From NCBI RefSeq assembly GCF_000002865.3, contig NW_001865057.1:590211-654210 (forward strand): a stretch of 64,000 bases of DNA. The letters are read 5' to 3'. The position numbers were made by a program, and so were the translations under genes. This stretch comes from Monosiga brevicollis MX1. Its lineage: Eukaryota > Opisthokonta > Choanoflagellata > Craspedida > Salpingoecidae. The notes under the pieces are model-generated. The model was not told where the DNA came from. It searched no databases and worked only from the letters and a program-made list of their open reading frames with translations. Shown here piece after piece: positions 23,301-35,401 of this stretch. Position 1 is the first letter of the stretch, and each line of letters opens with the position of its first letter.

Positions 23301-26300
23301 GCCAATTGCACTTGGTTGTGCGTACTGAGACCGAGCTTGGCCTTGGTTTTGCAGAAGAGCGTGAAGTGGGCGTGACGTTGATGACTTTGTTCTTAAGCGA
23401 TGTGAATGGGCAGGAAGTCATCAACGACATGGCTGGTGCAGAGCTGGCAACACGATATGGTCGCGTGGAGGCTGGTGGCCATGGCTTGGGTCACGTTGTG
23501 GTAGTGAGCGGTGAACGCGTGGTAGGCTTGGTCAGCTATCTACCAGACAGCGTAGAGCTGATCAATACGGCCATTTTGACAGGCAATGTCGAGGAGCGCG
23601 AGCTTGCACATCTGATTGTGCGCCGCAAAGATCTGCAACGCTTTGTTGGCTTCTCGCAAGAGGATTCCGCTTTGAGCTTGAGCTGCAACGGTTCGGGGGA
23701 TGGGCTTCCAGCTGCTCCTTTTGGCGTGAGCGTGGATTGCCATTCCATCTTTATGAATAGCAGTCACAGCAACGCTGGCATTGGCATTGTTGACGTGTCT
23801 TTGACGCAGGTTGGTGTGGCAGAGAATCTGAGGAGCAGCATCAAGGCTGCAGTGTGGGCGCCCGAGCTTCCTGTGGAGGTGTTGGTTGATCGAGCTGAGC
23901 TGCATCCTGTGGCCGAGTGGATAGACCCCAGCATTACAAACATTGCTGATTGCAACAAATTTCAGTACCAGACAGGCACGGTCGAAGTGCGGGCACGGTT
24001 CTCGCTCGGCAACGGCGACTCGGAGCGTGTGGTTGTGACGGATTTGCTAGCGGCCAGCCTGTACGTAAACGAGACTGGTGTGGCCAAGATGCGCCGGCTA
24101 GTTGGTGCGCCAATGGTGCAAGGAGTGGCAGAAGGCTCAGTTGTTGTTGAGGCTCGACGGGCCTCAGACGGGGCATTGCTGGGTCACAGCGACACCATCA
24201 TTGTGGGCCCACACGACGTCTCGCCCATAGTGGTTTTGGGCTTGGATGCCATACTCGTGCACGACGTTGACGTATCACTTCGAGCGGGTGAGGGTGCGAA
24301 TGGCACCGATCTAGTGGATGTCACGCTACGACGGGATTCTTTAAGCGAGGAGGGCATCGTTGATGCCAACGTTCTGGTGAGCGCCGTATTTGACGACGGG
24401 ACTCGTATGCCGCTTTCTGTCGAGCCGGCGGTGCTCCAATCTTCAGACGGCAATGTGTCTGTGCACAGCCTCGCCCCTGCTTCACTGTCGGTGGATGCGA
24501 CACAGACGATTGCTGTGGTTCGTGATGCTGTGAATAGCGAAGGTGGGCTTTTGGAGGCGGTGTGGCTCAGTGCAGCAAGCGCAGCGTGTCCCAGCCGCTT
24601 AATAGGTCGTGGAGACATTGAAGTGAGAGTTGCTGTTCCCCCGGCCGAAAGTGTGATGATCGACAGTTCGGCCACTGTAATTGCTTCGGGCGATGATCCG
24701 GCAAGCGTTGCTGGCATTGCTGTGGAGGCTCAGCTTCGCGTTGCTTTGATCTACCCTGGCCAGCGTCAAGTCGACGCCACAAACGACAATCGGACGGTGG
24801 TAGAGTTGATGGGCGACAATCACTTGGTTTCCCTTTCGCAAGTGGATGGCGGCGCCTTTGTCATTCTGGCTCGTCCAGATGCTGCTGGTCAGAGCGGCAC
24901 GGTCATGGTACGCATTGGTTTTGTTCATGAGCCCATCAGCACCACGTTCAATCTAAGTGTCGTCAGTGGATCGGATGTTGAGATGAGCGTGCATCCATAT
25001 CCGAGTTATAGCGGTAGCCGCGACGTGCAAGCCGACACATTGGCCCCCTACAGCGGCAGCCAACCTTTGCAATATCAACAGGCCATTGTCTCGGCTAACC
25101 TGATCTTGTCAAGCGGGGCCAAGTTGGACATTTCAATGGCGGCAAGCAGTGACTTTGTCCTCACCCCAGCAGGCGCTGCAGTCTCCGCAAGCTTACCTTT
25201 GTTAATGCGTAGCTCGGGTCAATATGTTGTTGGAACCAACCTTAGTAGTGCTTTAACAACAGACGCCATGGTCACGCTATTTGCGACCTATGGCGCCTCT
25301 GGTCGTCGCCAGGTCAACTCAAGCGTGGGCATGCCTCTGACTTTTACGTCGGCGCCGGTGTTTGTGTCAAGCTTTTCTGGCTTTCGGCTAGACAGCGGCA
25401 ACACACTGAGAGGTGTGGTGGATGAGGCAAGCAGTCGACTTCGCGCGAGTTGTACTTTGAGTGACGGACGGCAGCTGAGCGACATGTTTCCAGGAAGCAG
25501 TGGTGTTCTCATTCCAGGACTGGTGGAGTTTACTTCAAGCCGCTCCGATGTTCTTGATGTAGATGCAACTACAGGTCGAGTCACATTGCGTGGCAATGCA
25601 GGCAATGAAATTGAATTGCGCATCATTGCCCGAAGCAACAGCAGCGTTTCGGCTAGTGTGAGTGTGGCGGGCAACCTGGACGCCGATGTCGGCGACGTGG
25701 ACCTCGGTGCAGATGCGGGTCTTCCCGTGCCTGCCAGTCAGAGCGTCGGCACTAGTTTCACGCTTGGTGTCTACGTCAACACCGGCGGTGCATCGGCGGG
25801 TGCGTATGCATTTGAGGTACTCTTTGATCCGGAGGCCCTCGCAGCTACCGAGGCGGTGGCTTCGGTGGATGGGATCTTTTCTGCACGCTTTGATGAGAAT
25901 CGCGTGGTGTTTGGCGGCACGGTCACGGCGGGCGCGGTGCAAGGCACGCGTGTGCAAGTGGCAAGCCTTACGTTTGAAGTTGTCGGCAGTGGCACAACAA
26001 CGGTGTCGGGCGTGGTAACAACGCTCAGCCAATCCAGTGTAGATGCTGCGGATATCGGTTTGGAGACACCGCGCAGTTTTGTTGCGGGGCGTATCGAGAT
26101 CCAGCTCGGGTCCGACCGGCGCAGGCGCGCAGGAAATGCCATGCAATCGGCAACATTGGCCACAATGCGTCAACGACGCGCGGGCACAGTGGCGACAGGC
26201 TATGAGCGCGTGGGTGACGTGAATGGTGATGGTATCTTGAGCGTGCGGGACACGCAGTTTCTGTTGCAGTACTACAACAATAGATTCTCCAACTTTGTCG

Positions 26301-29300
26301 GCGCGCAGGGCGCACAGATTCTTGCAGCGTTAAGTGGGAATAACTACAGTCAAGGAGAGCTGGATGCGGATCAGAATGGCGAGATCAACCCACGCGATGC
26401 CATCTATGTGAACCAGGTTGTATTTGGATTGTGGCGGTTTGTGCGAGGTACGCACGTGGACGAGGTGGCAGCTACGACAGCGTGCGAGCTCGTCATCAGC
26501 CTGCATGTTGTGGGTGCAGGGGGCATGGCGGCGTCATATGATACCACGCGCATCTATGTCGACTTTGAGGGGGGTGAGAGCCTGCGCGGCAATGAGACCG
26601 TGGGTCGGATGCTGGCGGCAAGTGCTGGTCTGGAGAGCGTTGGGCGTTTTTGGACGGCGAACAAGTCGGCATCAGCAGAGTTGACAGGTGTGGTGTTTGA
26701 GGCGATGCCAGGCAATGCTAGTGGTGAGAGTGGGGGCGATGCCGGGCTGTGGCAAGTGCGAGTGCCGACGAGCTTGGTTGCGACGGGAGTTGGCTTGAGC
26801 ATTATCCAGGTCACTCTCGAGACGAGTGAGCCGAGGTTCTTGGTTGGCGCCGAACGTTCGCCCTATGCCAATGGCGCCGAGTTGGTCGTCACGGTTGATC
26901 GTCCATCTCTGCCCACCAGTGCCAACGCGAGGGAGGTGGTATCGAGCGGCGTTGTGGCGGGATACAATCCGCTGCTGCGCTTCAACAATACGATGGACAC
27001 CATCACCTGCAAACTGGAAGCTGGCATATGTGCTATCGGACCTTGTGCGGCTGCTCGGGCCATTGCTGGACAATGTTCACTGGCAGAGAAGAGTGAATGC
27101 TTACTGTTGAACACCACGTACTATCCATCCATCGTTGGAGCATTTGGCGTTCGCTCTTCTGTTTTGCCAATGCCTGAATCAGCGGCATTCGTGGAGACCC
27201 TTCTTAGCCCAGCATGGCAAAATGCGAGCACACAAGACTTGGGGGCAGTTGTGGAATCTACGACAGTTTCTTTTCTCTCCAGTGGTCTTTCGCTTGCTTT
27301 GGGAGAGCAAAATGTTTTATTACAGTTGGATGGCTCGGCTTCAGCTGCCGTTCGTACTTTGACAAAAGCAATGCCTGCAGCCTCAAAGGTTAGCGTTGCG
27401 AGCTTAACAATGCAAGAGGCGTGTCCAGAAGACGTCAGCGTCACGGCAGTTGTACAAGGCCGAGCCGCTAGAGGATCAGTAATATTCGGCGGTTCAAGAG
27501 AGCTACGAGCGTCCCTAAAGCTATCAGACGACGTTGACGCCGCTGTGCTCCCTCGCCATGTCAATGGGTCATGCACAGCGAGCGCCGCGACAGGCGCTTG
27601 TATCGTACAACTGCAGTTGCCAAGCAGCTGGCTGCTGAATCGCATAGACATTAACGGCACCGGCCTTCAAGATGGTGGCAGCGCACAGCTGTATGCCAGT
27701 ATCGGCGAGCAGCCCACAATCCGCTCCAATGGGACTACCGTATTGCTGCGAGCCCTGGGTCCAGCAGCAACTGTGGCTAGCCCGGCTTTGGAAGCCGGTG
27801 GATTGCTGGCAGAGCTGCCTATGCGTCAATTGCTGCCGGAAGAAACTTTTGATGTTCCTGTTTTTGGCATGTGGTCGCGAAGTTTGCAAGCATTTAGTTT
27901 CAGTGCGGCTGTTGATGAGGGATTGGTGATTGATGGCTTTACTGGAAGTTCTGGCTGGACAGGTGAAGTCTTGGCCCTCGATTCGCGCAATGTCACTGGT
28001 ACTTTTATCCGTTCTGGGACCGGCAGTTCGGCTGGCCTGCAATTGCTGGGCCAATTGCACTTGGTTGTGCGTACTGAGACCGAGCTTGGCCTTGGTTTTG
28101 CAGAAGAGCGTGAAGTGGGCGTGACGTTGATGACTTTGTTCTTAAGCGATGTGAATGGGCAGGAAGTCATCAACGACATGGCTGGTGCAGAGCTGGCAAC
28201 ACGATATGGTCGCGTGGAGGCTGGTGGCCATGGCTTGGGTCACGTTGTGGTAGTGAGCGGTGAACGCGTGGTAGGCTTGGTCAGCTATCTACCAGACAGC
28301 GTAGAGCTGATCAATACGGCCATTTTGACAGGCAATGTCGAGGAGCGCGAGCTTGCACATCTGATTGTGCGCCGCAAAGATCTGCAACGCTTTGTTGGCT
28401 TCTCGCAAGAGGATTCCGCTTTGAGCTTGAGCTGCAACGGTTCGGGGGATGGGCTTCCAGCTGCTCCTTTTGGCGTGAGCGTGGATTGCCATTCCATCTT
28501 TATGAATAGCAGTCACAGCAACGCTGGCATTGGCATTGTTGACGTGTCTTTGACGCAGGTTGGTGTGGCAGAGAATCTGAGGAGCAGCATCAAGGCTGCA
28601 GTGTGGGCGCCCGAGCTTCCTGTGGAGGTGTTGGTTGATCGAGCTGAGCTGCATCCTGTGGCCGAGTGGATAGACCCCAGCATTACAAACATTGCTGATT
28701 GCAACAAATTTCAGTACCAGACAGGCACGGTCGAAGTGCGGGCACGGTTCTCGCTCGGCAACGGCGACTCGGAGCGTGTGGTTGTGACGGATTTGCTAGC
28801 GGCCAGCCTGTACGTAAACGAGACTGGTGTGGCCAAGATGCGCCGGCTAGTTGGTGCGCCAATGGTGCAAGGAGTGGCAGAAGGCTCAGTTGTTGTTGAG
28901 GCTCGACGGGCCTCAGACGGGGCATTGCTGGGTCACAGCGACACCATCATTGTGGGCCCACACGACGTCTCGCCCATAGTGGTTTTGGGCTTGGATGCCA
29001 TACTCGTGCACGACGTTGACGTATCACTTCGAGCGGGTGAGGGTGCGAATGGCACCGATCTAGTGGATGTCACGCTACGACGGGATTCTTTAAGCGAGGA
29101 GGGCATCGTTGATGCCAACGTTCTGGTGAGCGCCGTATTTGACGACGGGACTCGTATGCCGCTTTCTGTCGAGCCGGCGGTGCTCCAATCTTCAGACGGC
29201 AATGTGTCTGTGCACAGCCTCGCCCCTGCTTCACTGTCGGTGGATGCGACACAGACGATTGCTGTGGTTCGTGATGCTGTGAATAGCGAAGGTGGGCTTT

Positions 29301-32300
29301 TGGAGGCGGTGTGGCTCAGTGCAGCAAGCGCAGCGTGTCCCAGCCGCTTAATAGGTCGTGGAGACATTGAAGTGAGAGTTGCTGTTCCCCCGGCCGAAAG
29401 TGTGATGATCGACAGTTCGGCCACTGTAATTGCTTCGGGCGATGATCCGGCAAGCGTTGCTGGCATTGCTGTGGAGGCTCAGCTTCGCGTTGCTTTGATC
29501 TACCCTGGCCAGCGTCAAGTCGACGCCACAAACGACAATCGGACGGTGGTAGAGTTGATGGGCGACAATCACTTGGTTTCCCTTTCGCAAGTGGATGGCG
29601 GCGCCTTTGTCATTCTGGCTCGTCCAGATGCTGCTGGTCAGAGCGGCACGGTCATGGTACGCATTGGTTTTGTTCATGAGCCCATCAGCACCACGTTCAA
29701 TCTAAGTGTCGTCAGTGGATCGGATGTTGAGATGAGCGTGCATCCATATCCGAGTTATAGCGGTAGCCGCGACGTGCAAGCCGACACATTGGCCCCCTAC
29801 AGCGGCAGCCAACCTTTGCAATATCAACAGGCCATTGTCTCGGCTAACCTGATCTTGTCAAGCGGGGCCAAGTTGGACATTTCAATGGCGGCAAGCAGTG
29901 ACTTTGTCCTCACCCCAGCAGGCGCTGCAGTCTCCGCAAGCTTACCTTTGTTAATGCGTAGCTCGGGTCAATATGTTGTTGGAACCAACCTTAGTAGTGC
30001 TTTAACAACAGACGCCATGGTCACGCTATTTGCGACCTATGGCGCCTCTGGTCGTCGCCAGGTCAACTCAAGCGTGGGCATGCCTCTGACTTTTACGTCG
30101 GCGCCGGTGTTTGTGTCAAGCTTTTCTGGCTTTCGGCTAGACAGCGGCAACACACTGAGAGGTGTGGTGGATGAGGCAAGCAGTCGACTTCGCGCGAGTT
30201 GTACTTTGAGTGACGGACGGCAGCTGAGCGACATGTTTCCAGGAAGCAGTGGTGTTCTCATTCCAGGACTGGTGGAGTTTACTTCAAGCCGCTCCGATGT
30301 TCTTGATGTAGATGCAACTACAGGTCGAGTCACATTGCGTGGCAATGCAGGCAATGAAATTGAATTGCGCATCATTGCCCGAAGCAACAGCAGCGTTTCG
30401 GCTAGTGTGAGTGTGGCGGGCAACCTGGACGCCGATGTCGGCGACGTGGACCTCGGTGCAGATGCGGGTCTTCCCGTGCCTGCCAGTCAGAGCGTCGGCA
30501 CTAGTTTCACGCTTGGTGTCTACGTCAACACCGGCGGTGCATCGGCGGGTGCGTATGCATTTGAGGTACTCTTTGATCCGGAGGCCCTCGCAGCTACCGA
30601 GGCGGTGGCTTCGGTGGATGGGATCTTTTCTGCACGCTTTGATGAGAATCGCGTGGTGTTTGGCGGCACGGTCACGGCGGGCGCGGTGCAAGGCACGCGT
30701 GTGCAAGTGGCAAGCCTTACGTTTGAAGTTGTCGGCAGTGGCACAACAACGGTGTCGGGCGTGGTAACAACGCTCAGCCAATCCAGTGTAGATGCTGCGG
30801 ATATCGGTTTGGAGACACCGCGCAGTTTTGTTGCGGGGCGTATCGAGATCCAGCTCGGGTCCGACCGGCGCAGGCGCGCAGGAAATGCCATGCAATCGGC
30901 AACATTGGCCACAATGCGTCAACGACGCGCGGGCACAGTGGCGACAGGCTATGAGCGCGTGGGTGACGTGAATGGTGATGGTATCTTGAGCGTGCGGGAC
31001 ACGCAGTTTCTGTTGCAGTACTACAACAATAGATTCTCCAACTTTGTCGGCGCGCAGGGCGCACAGATTCTTGCAGCGTTAAGTGGGAATAACTACAGTC
31101 AAGGAGAGCTGGATGCGGATCAGAATGGCGAGATCAACCCACGCGATGCCATCTATGTGAACCAGGTTGTATTTGGATTGTGGCGGTTTGTGCGAGGTAC
31201 GCACGTGGACGAGGTGGCAGCTACGACAGCGTGCGAGCTCGTCATCAGCCTGCATGTTGTGGGTGCAGGGGGCATGGCGGCGTCATATGATACCACGCGC
31301 ATCTATGTCGACTTTGAGGGGGGTGAGAGCCTGCGCGGCAATGAGACCGTGGGTCGGATGCTGGCGGCAAGTGCTGGTCTGGAGAGCGTTGGGCGTTTTT
31401 GGACGGCGAACAAGTCGGCATCAGCAGAGTTGACAGGTGTGGTGTTTGAGGCGATGCCAGGCAATGCTAGTGGTGAGAGTGGGGGCGATGCCGGGCTGTG
31501 GCAAGTGCGAGTGCCGACGAGCTTGGTTGCGACGGGAGTTGGCTTGAGCATTATCCAGGTCACTCTCGAGACGAGTGAGCCGAGGTTCTTGGTTGGCGCC
31601 GAACGTTCGCCCTATGCCAATGGCGCCGAGTTGGTCGTCACGGTTGATCGTCCATCTCTGCCCACCAGTGCCAACGCGAGGGAGGTGGTATCGAGCGGCG
31701 TTGTGGCGGGATACAACCCGCTGCTGCGCTTCAACAATACGATGGACACCATCACCTGCAAACTGAGAGCTGGCCTTTGTGCCTCGGCTTCATCTTGTCC
31801 TTCTTTCGAATTTCCATCTGGCTCATGCACACTGAGTCAATCCTCAATTTGTCTTCGTATGTTCATGTCCTAGCTCTGTTGTTTGTTTGTTGATTGCGTC
31901 CCATCTTGCTTTTAACACACGTTTGCTTTCCTTTGTATTCAGGTTGTACCGCTTGCGAGGATGGCACCTATGCGAGCGACTGTGGCTTTGAAAATGGGCC
32001 TGGAACTTGTGACAAGGCTCACACCCTGCTGAGCACGTCCAATGCTCTATCAGATGCCGTTGTGGGTGGTGTTGTTGGTGGCATCCTTGCCCTATTTTTG
32101 CTACTTTTTCTTCTGCTGGCGTTGGTGCGCAGTCGCCGGTCCAAAATCAGCTCGCTGGTTACCCCTCACGGGCATTACTTCTGGTGGGCCATCGAAGAGA
32201 ATATCGTACGTTATATTTCGCTTGGCTTGTTTCACGTGCCTGCTTCGGTTGTGATCCAAATCATGATTGATGAACTTATAACTGATGGGCTGCTTGCGCT

Positions 32301-34432
32301 GGGATTGAGTGTAGGAGGTGGCACCAAGCACTGCGCTACAGCCTCGCCGCAAGATTGCTTTCCCACAAAGCACTGGGCGGGTACGGTACGAATGGGGAAC
32401 GCGAACGGTTTTACATCCGGCGTTTGCAGACTTTCTGCTTGCAGAGGAGGCTTTGAAGCGCCCACCAACGGCCATTGTGCCCTCAACGCAGCGCCCGAGC
32501 GTTATTGAAGATGACAGTGCTTCTGAAGGATACATGCACGTTGCTGAAGAAAGTCGGCGCCCAAGCGTGGCAGCTCCCACGGCCACTTTGCTCAGCACGT
32601 TTGGCTTTGAAATGACGACCTTCGCCGTGTTGCCTGACGAATCCAGCGACGTTGCTGACGCGCACAAATCGGGGGCCAAACGCAAGAGTTCACAGTATTT
32701 GGACGTATCTGAGGACCTGTTGCATGGCCTATCGACTCATCCCGGTGTCGTGCTGCGTGTGTGCTGCCTAAATGACGACGTGGAAGGCATCGAGAAGGTG
32801 CTGGAAGATTTTCAAGACGTAGAAAGTCTTGTACATGGCGAGGACCAAACGCAGGAGCTGACTCCACTTCACGTTGCAGCTCGATCTGGCTCAGTTCAGG
32901 CAGCAGCATGCTTACTGCGAAATGGCGCCAGTGTTGATCAAGCCAGCACCAAGTTTCACAATACAGCGCTGCATTTTGCGGCGTGTGAGGGCCATGAGGC
33001 GCTAGTCACATTGTTGCTGCAAGCAGGGGCACGCACGGATGTGTGTGATGTAGCCGGGTATACACCTCTGCACCTGGCCTGCTTGCAAGGCGAAGCGGAC
33101 ATTGTATCTCTGCTTTTGGCGGCCAGCCAGAGCTGCGCACGCTGGACCACTGCTGCTGAGCAGTGGACGCCTCTACATTGTGCATGTCGACACGGTCATG
33201 TTGACGCAGTACGTCGTTTGTTCCAAAAAAGCTTGCCGGCCACAGATGCTTGTGATAGTCAGGGCTGCGTAGCGTTGCATCATGCGGCGCGTGGCGGATT
33301 CTTGCCCGTGGTTGTGCTGTTGGTGGAGGCAGCCTGCACCATCGACGTAAAGAACAACGAAGAACAAGCCCCGATCGACGCTGCAGAAGAGGGTGGGCAC
33401 ACCGATGTTGTCGACTTTTTGCGCGCCGCGCTCGAAGCACAATTGCACCCACCTCCGAGCCCACTACCACCGTACATTGCACCTCCAGTATTTGACTTGG
33501 ATGACACACACGAAGTCACTGAAGAAGTGCCGGCACTCCATTTGTCCTATGTATCTCCTCCCGACTTTGCTGCAGACAGCTTAGAAGTTAAAGAAGCCGC
33601 CCCCGAGATTGCCGAGTATGAAACAGTGACGGCGCGTGACGATGACCTTTATGATCAAGTTCAGACGACCCCACGGTCCTCCCGAGTGTTCTCATCGCCC
33701 TTAGGCATGCATACGGTACGCATCCCGCTGGTATGTGTTTGTTCGTGTTGTTTGCCATGCTTCTGTGCCGAATAATGAGCTTTGCTGGCGTGTTTTGTTT
33801 TTTGTTGTTGTTTTATTTAGGACTACGAAAATCCGCAGGATGCGCTGGCCGGCGAAACTTTGATGGCAGCAGAGAGCGATGATGCGAGCGAGCGTGACGA
33901 ATCACATTATGTCACCTCTGCCGAAGTTCGAGCTCGCAAGGCATCACATGCATCGCAAGTGTCCGCCTTTGAAGTACCGCGAGCCGTCGAAGAGCCCTTG
34001 TATGACAACGACGAGCTGGAGGCATACGCAGAGTACGCGGAAGAGGCTCAGATTGAGTTTATGGATGTTAGTGAGGCCGACGATGAGGGATCCGTGGTTT
34101 TGCCAACGGCGATGGAGAATCCCGTTTACGACAATGATGATGTAAATCCAGCGGCCTTACTGGCCATGCTGGAACAGCACCGCGATGAGTCCGATTTTGG
34201 TGAGGACGATGATCTGGAGGTCGCTCGAGCCCTGAATGAGATTGCAGACGATGCAGTTGGGATGTTCGAGCATTTGAATGCACTCAGTCGTGAGCAAACA
34301 ACAAGGCACAATGTGAACGAAGCAGCACGGATTGGACGGCTCAACATTCCCGAGCTGCGGGAATCGGAGCAGGCGCGACATTTGCGTGACGTCGGCCGTC
34401 TGCAAGTCCCATCAGCTTTTGCAAATTTATAA
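17389..34432 (+). CDS. Giant TMEM132-like receptor: four TMEM132 modules, cohesin/dockerin-like units, TM helix, ankyrin repeats, tyrosine tail
   Basis: Exons are 17389-17497 (signal peptide), 17596-31856 (one 14.26-kb exon), 31943-32205, 32315-33715 and 33821-34432. They give about 5,548 residues if one base missing near 21296 is allowed for; without it the frame stops there. Module pair A covers about residues 102-829 and 913-1640, and pair B about 1760-3177 and 3343-4759. Modules carry TMEM132 hallmarks: LINTAILTG, VWAPELPVEV, FQYQTGTVEV, FDDGTRMPLS and a late RGDIEVRV strand, plus an upstream cohesin-like strand set. B adds Ig/BIG-like segments, a second cohesin-like domain (about 2750-2858 in B1), a dockerin-like pair (GDVNGDGILS, DADQNGEINP) and a Cys-rich end. 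A GxxxG-bearing helix lies at about 4829-4853. Inside are six ankyrin repeats (about 5060-5255) and tyrosine motifs EYETV, LYDQV, DYENP, PLYDND and NPVYDND. I infer a surface adhesion receptor signalling through SH2/PTB partners. Confidence 0.85.
17793..19972 (+). repeat. Tandem module A, copy 1
   Basis: This 2,180-base coding unit is repeated at 20226-22404. Spacing is 2,433 bases (811 codons). All compared stretches were identical except one base missing in copy 2. Sequence before this copy differs from that before copy 2. Confidence 0.95.
20226..22404 (+). repeat. Tandem module A, copy 2 (with one-base deletion)
   Basis: Same as copy 1 apart from GGTTGAC replacing GGTTGGAC at about 21294-21300. 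This turns Gly-Trp-Thr into Gly followed by a stop. A unique spacer of about 253 bases (19973-20225) separates the copies. Confidence 0.95.
22767..27016 (+). repeat. Tandem module B, copy 1
   Basis: This 4,250-base coding unit is repeated at 27516-31765. Spacing is 4,749 bases (1,583 codons). The only difference I found is a silent T (26968) against C (31717) in an Asn codon. About 15 bases just outside the left edge are similar but not identical. Confidence 0.95.
27516..31765 (+). repeat. Tandem module B, copy 2
   Basis: Near-identical to copy 1. The spacer between copies (27017-27515) encodes a unique segment of about 165 residues. After this copy the frame enters a different Cys-rich ending and the transmembrane exon. 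Confidence 0.95.
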
Positions 34433-35401
34433 AGCATTTCTGCTCGACAAATCGTAGGAGAAGCTTCTGTGAAGAGTTCGTCTGTTGTGTATTCTGATTG
34501 ATGTGTGCCTGTTGTACTCCGACCAACGAATAATTTTTTTTTGGCGTCGCTTGTGGGCATGTGGTCTAGCCAGTTTTTTATGTCATCAACAGAATTCATC
34601 TCAACCGTGTCAGATCTTCAAATTTAACCCAGGACGCCAGGGGCGCCATCCATTTTGTATAGATGCGGTGCCGATCATGTGAGGACACGTATGGTATTGA
34701 ACGTTCAAGCCAAATTGCGAGCCCAAATACCCAAATAGCACATCAGTGTATGGAAAGAGAGGATGAAACCAGGTTGTCTTCTCATTTCTGATTTACGTAG
34801 TGATGGTGTTCTTCCTCCGAAGGTTCTCGGTACTCAATTCAAGGCAAATGCAAAAACCCCGCCTGCCAAAACGCTCCAGGCCTGTGAGGTTGTCCTCTGG
34901 TCCTCTTTGCCTAGCTTGTCTCCTTCCACGGCGAAATCAACATGAAAATTATAATAATATTACCCGTAAAAATGAGGTGAAATGTATGAATGAGCGGCCA
35001 GCTCGAATGATTGAGACCAAATACCCAACAGGTACGAGCCCCCCCCATGCTTGCCTTAGCTGGCTCTCAAATGGCTGTAAAATTTGCCACGCAAGAAGAA
35101 GAGGCATATGAACATGGCCGAAGAAGAAGCCTTGGCCTTGGACCCTGAAAATTGAGCATGGTCTTCTCATCGAGGTGGGTATTCTAAGAATGGCATATGG
35201 ATGGTTGCTTGTTTCTAAGTTGACTCCTCATGGGCATATTGGTGCTCCACAAATTTTGCGCGCATAGAGTCGTAGGCGCAAGGGATGGTGAAGAGATTTG
35301 ACCGCAGCTTATCGGTGAAGATCCAAGAAAAATAAAGCACCATTAATTTGCTTCAATTACGGGGATGTATATGTGGCAGCTGCTGCGATGTCACATCATG
35401 A
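34433..35401. other. Convergent intergenic region
   Basis: This AT-richer stretch lies between the stop codons of the TMEM132-like gene (+) and the NUDT6-like gene (-). It includes T-rich and ATAATAATATTA-type sequence (about 34948-34962) that could be 3' untranslated or polyadenylation sequence. No coding frame is supported. Confidence 0.5.

Noticed and set aside
25735-26440. Cohesin and dockerin-like domains as a sign of bacterial contamination or a cellulosome
   Set aside because: They sit inside a spliced eukaryotic receptor gene with TMEM132 modules and a membrane helix. Cohesin folds are known in TMEM132 proteins.
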